A DNA stretch of 64,000 nucleotides from positions 1 through 64,000 of the forward strand of contig NZ_JBHFQG010000007.1 in the NCBI RefSeq assembly GCF_041949975.1, in the 5' to 3' direction. This document shows, one piece after another, positions 60,475 through 64,000 of the stretch. Position numbers and translations under genes: made by a program. Every line of letters begins with the position of its first letter. Position 1 is the stretch's first letter. This DNA comes from Alteribacillus sp041949975. GTDB lineage: Bacteria; Bacillota; Bacilli; Bacillales; Marinococcaceae. The notes beneath the pieces were generated by a model. It saw nothing but the letters and a program-made list of their open reading frames with translations. It ran no database searches and was not told where the DNA came from.

Positions 60475-61326
60475 ATGATGATGAATGTAAAGGATATGCT
60501 GGCAGACCAAACGTGGAGATGGCTGGATCAATCCAGTTCAGGTCTTCATTTCAATCCGCTTCAATCCTTTGCGCTTGATGACACATTATGTACAAGCGTT
60601 GGAGAAGGGTCTTCTGGCCCAGTAATGCGTGCTTGGGTACACTCCCCAACAGCAGTACTAGGCATTCAAGATGGTCGTCTCCCTTATGTCCAGGATGGCA
60701 TACATTATTTAAAAGAAAATGGCTATCAAGTAATTGTTCGAAATTCAGGAGGGTTAGCTGTCCTTCTTGATAAAGGTATTTTTAACCTATCATTCATTTT
60801 TAAGGAAAATAAAACACTTTCTATAAATGATGGCTACGATTTCATGTGGAACGTCATGAAAATCATTTTTGCCGATGCTCCAGGCTCGATAGATGCTTAT
60901 GAAATAAAAGGCTCCTATTGTCCGGGCAGCTATGATTTAAGCATAGGCGGAAAAAAATTCGCCGGAATTTCCCAGCGCCGTATTCGCGGAGGTGCAGCTG
61001 TTCAGATCTACCTGGCCGTTTCAGAAAGCGGTTCAGAACGAGCTAAGCTGCTCAAACAATTTTACAATGTGGCTTCCCGAGGTGAACCAACACGGTTTGA
61101 ATGGCCTCGGATACAGCCTGGTGTAATGGCGTCATTGGAAGAGCTTTATTGTCAGCCAATGGAAATAAAAGACGTTCTCTTTCGACTGCTTACTTCTTTA
61201 AAAGAAAAAGGAGCTTTTATTCAGCCTTCTTCACTTACGAATGAAGAACTTCACCGATTCGATTATCATTACCAGCGTGTGGTTGAACGAAATAACAAAG
61301 CTTTGCATGTTGAATTAAACCCTTAA
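60475..61326 (+). CDS. lipL: Octanoyl-[GcvH]:protein N-octanoyltransferase LipL
   Basis: This protein of about 283 residues moves octanoate from GcvH to E2 subunits in the Bacillus lipoate pathway. Catalytic Cys149 lies in GSYCPGSYDLSIGGKK, matching Cys150 of Bacillus subtilis LipL (YwfL). RNSGGLAVLLDKG near 89-101 is the lipoate/octanoate binding loop. Three consecutive ATGs (60475-60483) make the exact start uncertain; an upstream frame from 60367 has no ribosome binding site. Its place beside pta is conserved with Bacillus subtilis. Confidence 0.9.
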   Translation: MMMNVKDMLADQTWRWLDQSSSGLHFNPLQSFALDDTLCTSVGEGSSGPVMRAWVHSPTAVLGIQDGRLPYVQDGIHYLKENGYQVIVRNSGGLAVLLDKGIFNLSFIFKENKTLSINDGYDFMWNVMKIIFADAPGSIDAYEIKGSYCPGSYDLSIGGKKFAGISQRRIRGGAAVQIYLAVSESGSERAKLLKQFYNVASRGEPTRFEWPRIQPGVMASLEELYCQPMEIKDVLFRLLTSLKEKGAFIQPSSLTNEELHRFDYHYQRVVERNNKALHVELNP

Positions 61327-61338
61327 AAAGCGCAAAAA

Positions 61339-61591
61339 GGAGCTGTCTCAAAAGGTTAGTTGGTCCTCTAGCAACTGGATTATGCGAGACTCCTGCGGGA
61401 AAAGCGGCAGTGTGAAGACCCCGCAGGGAGCGGTTTTTGCTCTCGAGGAGGCTGAGCCGCCGCCCGCGGCAAAGAAGACACTACGAGAACGAGCAAAGAG
61501 AGTTGGAGTAGACGTCGCACTTGTGCCCTGAGGGTGAAAGCGAGTATATTCCAGTTGCGTTTGTCGAGAACTGACTTATAGGACAGCTCCA
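61339..61591. repeat. 253-bp MITE-like repeat with 9-bp terminal inverted repeats
   Basis: The element begins GGAGCTGTC and ends GACAGCTCC, exact inverted copies. Inside are GCGAGACTCCTGCGGG, ACCCCGCAGGGAGCG, CGAGGAGGCTGAGCCGCCGC and GAAAGCGAGTATATTCCAG, a module seen in many Bacillaceae intergenic repeats. The core can fold (CTCCTGCGGG with CCCCGCAGGGAG). It contains no supported gene. Confidence 0.75.
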
Positions 61592-61628
61592 AAAAAACCG
61601 TTCGGAACCAGTCCGATCGGTTTTTTTG
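61592..61628. terminator. Bidirectional terminator between lipL and pta
   Basis: AAAAAAACCG pairs with CGGTTTTTTT with an inner CGG/CCG, giving U-runs in both directions. It abuts the MITE-like element. Confidence 0.88.
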
Positions 61629-61635
61629 AATACAT

Positions 61636-62637
61636 TTATGAATTAATTAGTTGTGTTTTTTTTTCCATAATCGCTTGCTTTGCTGTAATTAGAGCAAGTT
61701 TATATACATCATCGGCGCTGCAGCCCCGCGATAAGTCATTTACTGGTTTATTTAACCCTTGCAAAATCGGTCCAATGGCATCATATCCTCCAAGGCGCTG
61801 TGCAATTTTATATCCTAGATTCCCTGACTCCAGGCTTGGGAAAATAAAAACATTCGCTTCTCCTTGCAGAGGAGAGTCTGGAGCTTTTTTCTCTGCGACA
61901 GCAGGAACAAACGCCGCATCAAACTGGAACTCTCCGTCAATAACTAAATCCGGACGGTCTTGTTGTGCTGTTTTGGTTGCTTCAGATACCTTTTGTGTTT
62001 CCATTGATGAAGCAGAACCTTTCGTGGAGAAGCTTAACATAGCTACTTTAGGATCAATCTCAAAAGCTTTTGCTGTTTCAGCTGTAGAGATCGCAATTTC
62101 AGCTAGTTCTTCTGCGTTCGGAGAGATATTTATTGCACAATCAGCAAATACAAATTTCTTATCTTCCTTTACCATAATGAAAACACCGGATGTCTTTTGA
62201 ATTCCAGGTTTTGTTTTAATAATTTGAAGAGCAGGCCTTACGGTATCACCTGTTGAATGAGCTGCTCCGCTTACTAATCCATCTGCATAATCAAGATAGA
62301 CAAGCATCGTTCCAAAGTAATTAGGATCTTGCAATTTTTCTTTCGCACTTTCTTCTGTTTCTTTACCTTTTCTCCGTTCCACAAAAGCGGTAACGAGTTT
62401 ATCAAAGTTTTCATATGAAGAAGGATCATAAATATCCACATTTTCAAACGAAACACCTAATGAGTTTGCTTTCTCCTGTACCTTTTCTTTATTGCCCACA
62501 ATAATTGGCTTGAGCATTTTATCTTGGGACAGCTGTGCTGCCGCTTTGACAATCCGCTCATCTTCTCCTTCCGGAAAAACAATGGAAGGAAAATCTGCTT
62601 TCACCTGGCCTTTAATAGCCTCAAACAGATCGCTCAC
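61636..62637 (-). CDS. pta: Phosphate acetyltransferase
   Basis: This 333-residue enzyme converts acetyl-CoA and phosphate to acetyl phosphate in overflow metabolism. Family motifs are IVFPEGEDERIVKAAAQL near 18, SGAAHSTGDTVRPALQIIKT near 133, DCAINISPNAEELAEIAI, LSFSTKGSA and VFIFPSLESGNLGYKIAQRL. The length fits the short Bacillus Pta. The GTG start has AAGGAGG 7 bases upstream; an upstream ATG adds eight residues and lies before that site. A cre-like box lies 223 bp upstream; in Bacillus subtilis CcpA activates pta. Confidence 0.96.
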   Translation of the reverse strand: MSDLFEAIKGQVKADFPSIVFPEGEDERIVKAAAQLSQDKMLKPIIVGNKEKVQEKANSLGVSFENVDIYDPSSYENFDKLVTAFVERRKGKETEESAKEKLQDPNYFGTMLVYLDYADGLVSGAAHSTGDTVRPALQIIKTKPGIQKTSGVFIMVKEDKKFVFADCAINISPNAEELAEIAISTAETAKAFEIDPKVAMLSFSTKGSASSMETQKVSEATKTAQQDRPDLVIDGEFQFDAAFVPAVAEKKAPDSPLQGEANVFIFPSLESGNLGYKIAQRLGGYDAIGPILQGLNKPVNDLSRGCSADDVYKLALITAKQAIMEKKTQLINS

Positions 62638-62859
62638 AGCAATTCCTCCTTTAACTTGCAATCACAGAATAGGCCGCTGCACTGAGTAGATATATTTTCT
62701 GGACGTTTTAAATGTCTTCTTTATTTATTGTACCCCAATTGGAGCAGTATTTATCTTCTGTGAAAAATTGTCGTTCTTTTTTCATACCCAAGGATACTCC
62801 TCTTTTCTAAAAAAATAAACCAACTTACACAAAATAACAAAAATAGAAATTTTCTAAAC

Positions 62860-62873
62860 GGTATACGCTTACA
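62860..62873. promoter_or_regulatory. cre box upstream of pta
   Basis: On the minus strand TGTAAGCGTATACC, a 13/14 match to the CcpA consensus TGWAAGCGYTWNCA type. CcpA activation of pta from an upstream cre is established in Bacillus subtilis. Confidence 0.65.
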
Positions 62874-62956
62874 AAACCTTGATTTTAAATCGTATACAAC
62901 TCTTTATACTGACCTCAATCTTTTCATTTGAAATTATTTTAGGATAATAATTAGCA

Positions 62957-62972
62957 AGTTTCACGTGAAACG
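62957..62972. promoter_or_regulatory. parS-like (Spo0J/ParB) site
   Basis: AGTTTCACGTGAAACG has the perfect 14-bp core GTTTCACGTGAAAC of parS; only the two outer bases differ from the 16-bp consensus. The rest of 62638-63114 is AT-rich with no supported gene. Confidence 0.6.
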
Positions 62973-63114
62973 TTTCATTTATTTTTTTAATGAAGAAGGA
63001 TTGAAAAGTTTAATAATGAAAGGAAAGGTGTAACATCCTAAATAAGGAAAGTTGATAAAAATTATTTTTTCGAGCCTTTTTGAAGAAAGATAGAAGTAGA
63101 AATGGAGGTTTTTT

Positions 63115-64000
63115 ATGGAACCTACACACATCTTCTCTCCTATTACCTTAAGAGACACAGAATTTAAAAGTCGTCTCTTTGTTGATTCGATACATGAAGA
63201 GGTAACAGGAAAAGAAATAAAAGAGCAAATAGTTTTTGATTTAAAAAAAGCCAAAAATCATGTTGGTTTAATTATTTCTGGCAGAGCTTTGGTTATTTCT
63301 AATGAAAAGTACGGAAAAGGTTTTTTGTCCGTCGCTGCCGATGAGGATATAGATGATTTGAAACATCTCACAGAAGCAGTACATGAAGAAGGAGGAAAAA
63401 TCGCCCTTCAGCTTTTCGATATAGGGGAAACTCTCGTTCATCCCTCTGTGCATACAAAAACCCCAAAAAGAATGCCTGAAAAAGAAATTTACCTCATGAT
63501 TGAGGCATTTGCTAAGGGTGCAAATAGGGCCAAACAAGCAGGTTGTGATGCTGTAGAGATTTTAGGATCAAATGGTTATCTTATCAATCAATTTTTGTCT
63601 CCTTTAACAAACAAGCGTAAAGATAAATGGGGAAGAACCTTTGAAAACCGCATGCACTTCTCTTTAGGGGTGGCCAGACATGTAAGGGAATATGTCGGGG
63701 AACATTTTCCTGTCTTATATCGTATTCCCGCCTTATTCTTAGAAGAAGACAGTACCACAGAAGAACAAATTCTCCACCTTGCCAAACAGCTTGATTTCTC
63801 TGGCATAGATCTCCTGAATATCGGGGTCGGGTGGTATGAAACGATGTCCGATTCTAACTCCTTGAAAGCTTCTGAAGATGCATTTTTATCAGCTGCCGAA
63901 CGAATTAAAAAGCATGTTTCCATTCCAATTGGAATAACAAAACCACTGAACAACTTCGATCGTGCTGATCAATTAGTGAAAAATGAAACGGCTGATATGA
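63115..64000 (+). CDS. Old Yellow Enzyme-family flavin oxidoreductase, divergent, 3' end outside the window
   Basis: About 295 residues are visible. They follow the OYE TIM-barrel order: FSPITLRDTEFKSRLF at the start, a KQAGCDAVEIL strand, then LINQFLSPLTNKRKDKWG and FENRMHF where typical members read QFLSP-NxRxDxYGG-ENRxRF. Two usual active-site patterns are altered: HGAHGYL reads LGSNGYL, so the His is missing, and QLxHxGR reads QLFDIGE. Flavin binding through the barrel is plausible, but the substrate site is unusual. TGGAGG lies before the ATG at 63115. The C-terminus lies beyond the window. Confidence 0.75.
   Translation, partial: MEPTHIFSPITLRDTEFKSRLFVDSIHEEVTGKEIKEQIVFDLKKAKNHVGLIISGRALVISNEKYGKGFLSVAADEDIDDLKHLTEAVHEEGGKIALQLFDIGETLVHPSVHTKTPKRMPEKEIYLMIEAFAKGANRAKQAGCDAVEILGSNGYLINQFLSPLTNKRKDKWGRTFENRMHFSLGVARHVREYVGEHFPVLYRIPALFLEEDSTTEEQILHLAKQLDFSGIDLLNIGVGWYETMSDSNSLKASEDAFLSAAERIKKHVSIPIGITKPLNNFDRADQLVKNETADM

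Noticed and set aside
1..64000. CRISPR arrays, tRNA or rRNA genes, riboswitches, intact IS elements or prophage
   Set aside because: I looked for regularly spaced repeats, cloverleaf-like or rRNA-like stretches, T-box or riboswitch leaders, transposase or phage structural genes and found none that I could support.

Overview
The window is a 64 kb piece of a low-to-moderate GC, Gram-positive chromosome, almost certainly from a halotolerant or alkaliphilic member of the Bacillaceae. Ribosome binding sites are strong (AGGAGG/GGGGG types), GTG and TTG starts are common, the lipoproteins and SLH protein are very acidic, and regulatory sites for LexA, Fur, CsoR, CcpA and sigma-54 follow Bacillus consensus. 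The gene set fadF-like / ywiB-argS / pbpG-ywhD-ywgA-ywfO / lipL / pta is what Bacillus subtilis carries in its origin-proximal left arm near argS-pta. Two parS-like sites fit that position.

Layout. 0-6 kb: 5' end of a fadF-like gene, a triply disrupted P1B-4 metal ATPase, an alpha/beta hydrolase, an XapX protein and ywiB-argS. 6-8.5 kb: a plasmid-style actin/ParR segregation pair with an upstream array of AACATGTT palindromes. 8.5-12 kb: EutC-like dehydrogenase, SLH surface protein and M42 peptidase. 12.4-18.3 kb: a five-gene oligopeptide/dipeptide ABC operon. 18.3-20.3 kb: dhaKLM. 21-24.2 kb: csoR-copZ-copA with one CsoR-type operator before each gene. 24.3-29.6 kb: a FtsW/RodA protein, a DMT exporter, and a SigO/YvrJ/RsoA-like split sigma-factor cassette behind a LexA box, followed by decayed genes.

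30-35.4 kb: CoA-acylating semialdehyde dehydrogenase and Fe-alcohol dehydrogenase, with a sigma-54 promoter, two 18-bp palindromic enhancers and an enhancer-binding protein gene directly upstream. 35.6-41 kb: aroA with an unusual active-site motif, and a Fur-boxed Fe(III) ABC operon. 41-44 kb: a decayed P-loop gene, DoxX, an HxlR regulator and an orphan SOS-boxed yolD. 44.2-47.2 kb: a GntR regulator divergent from a DddP-like M24 enzyme and an orphan betaine-type binding protein. 48.5-51.2 kb: ectoine hydrolase doeA/eutD, eutB and a small Hol_Tox-type toxin. 51.4-64 kb: FAD oxidoreductase, an msrA pseudogene, pbpG, ywhD, ywgA, ywfO, a dicarboxylate symporter, a DUF1450 protein, lipL, pta and the 5' part of an Old Yellow Enzyme relative.

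How it fits together. Several unlinked pieces concern breakdown of compatible solutes. EutC, DoeA and EutB are ectoine-catabolism relatives. The DddP-like enzyme plus OpuAC-like protein suggest use of a betaine or dimethylsulfoniopropionate-type osmolyte. The Fe-ADH plus MmsA pair would oxidise 3-hydroxypropionate by way of malonate semialdehyde to acetyl-CoA, which is the known fate of acrylate from DMSP cleavage. This link is a hypothesis: the DddP-like protein lacks the aspartate I recall as the catalytic base of DddP. At least six genes are pseudogenes (metal ATPase, GNAT, hexulose-phosphate synthase-like remnant, P-loop protein, carotenoid-type FAD enzyme, msrA), while the large housekeeping genes are intact.
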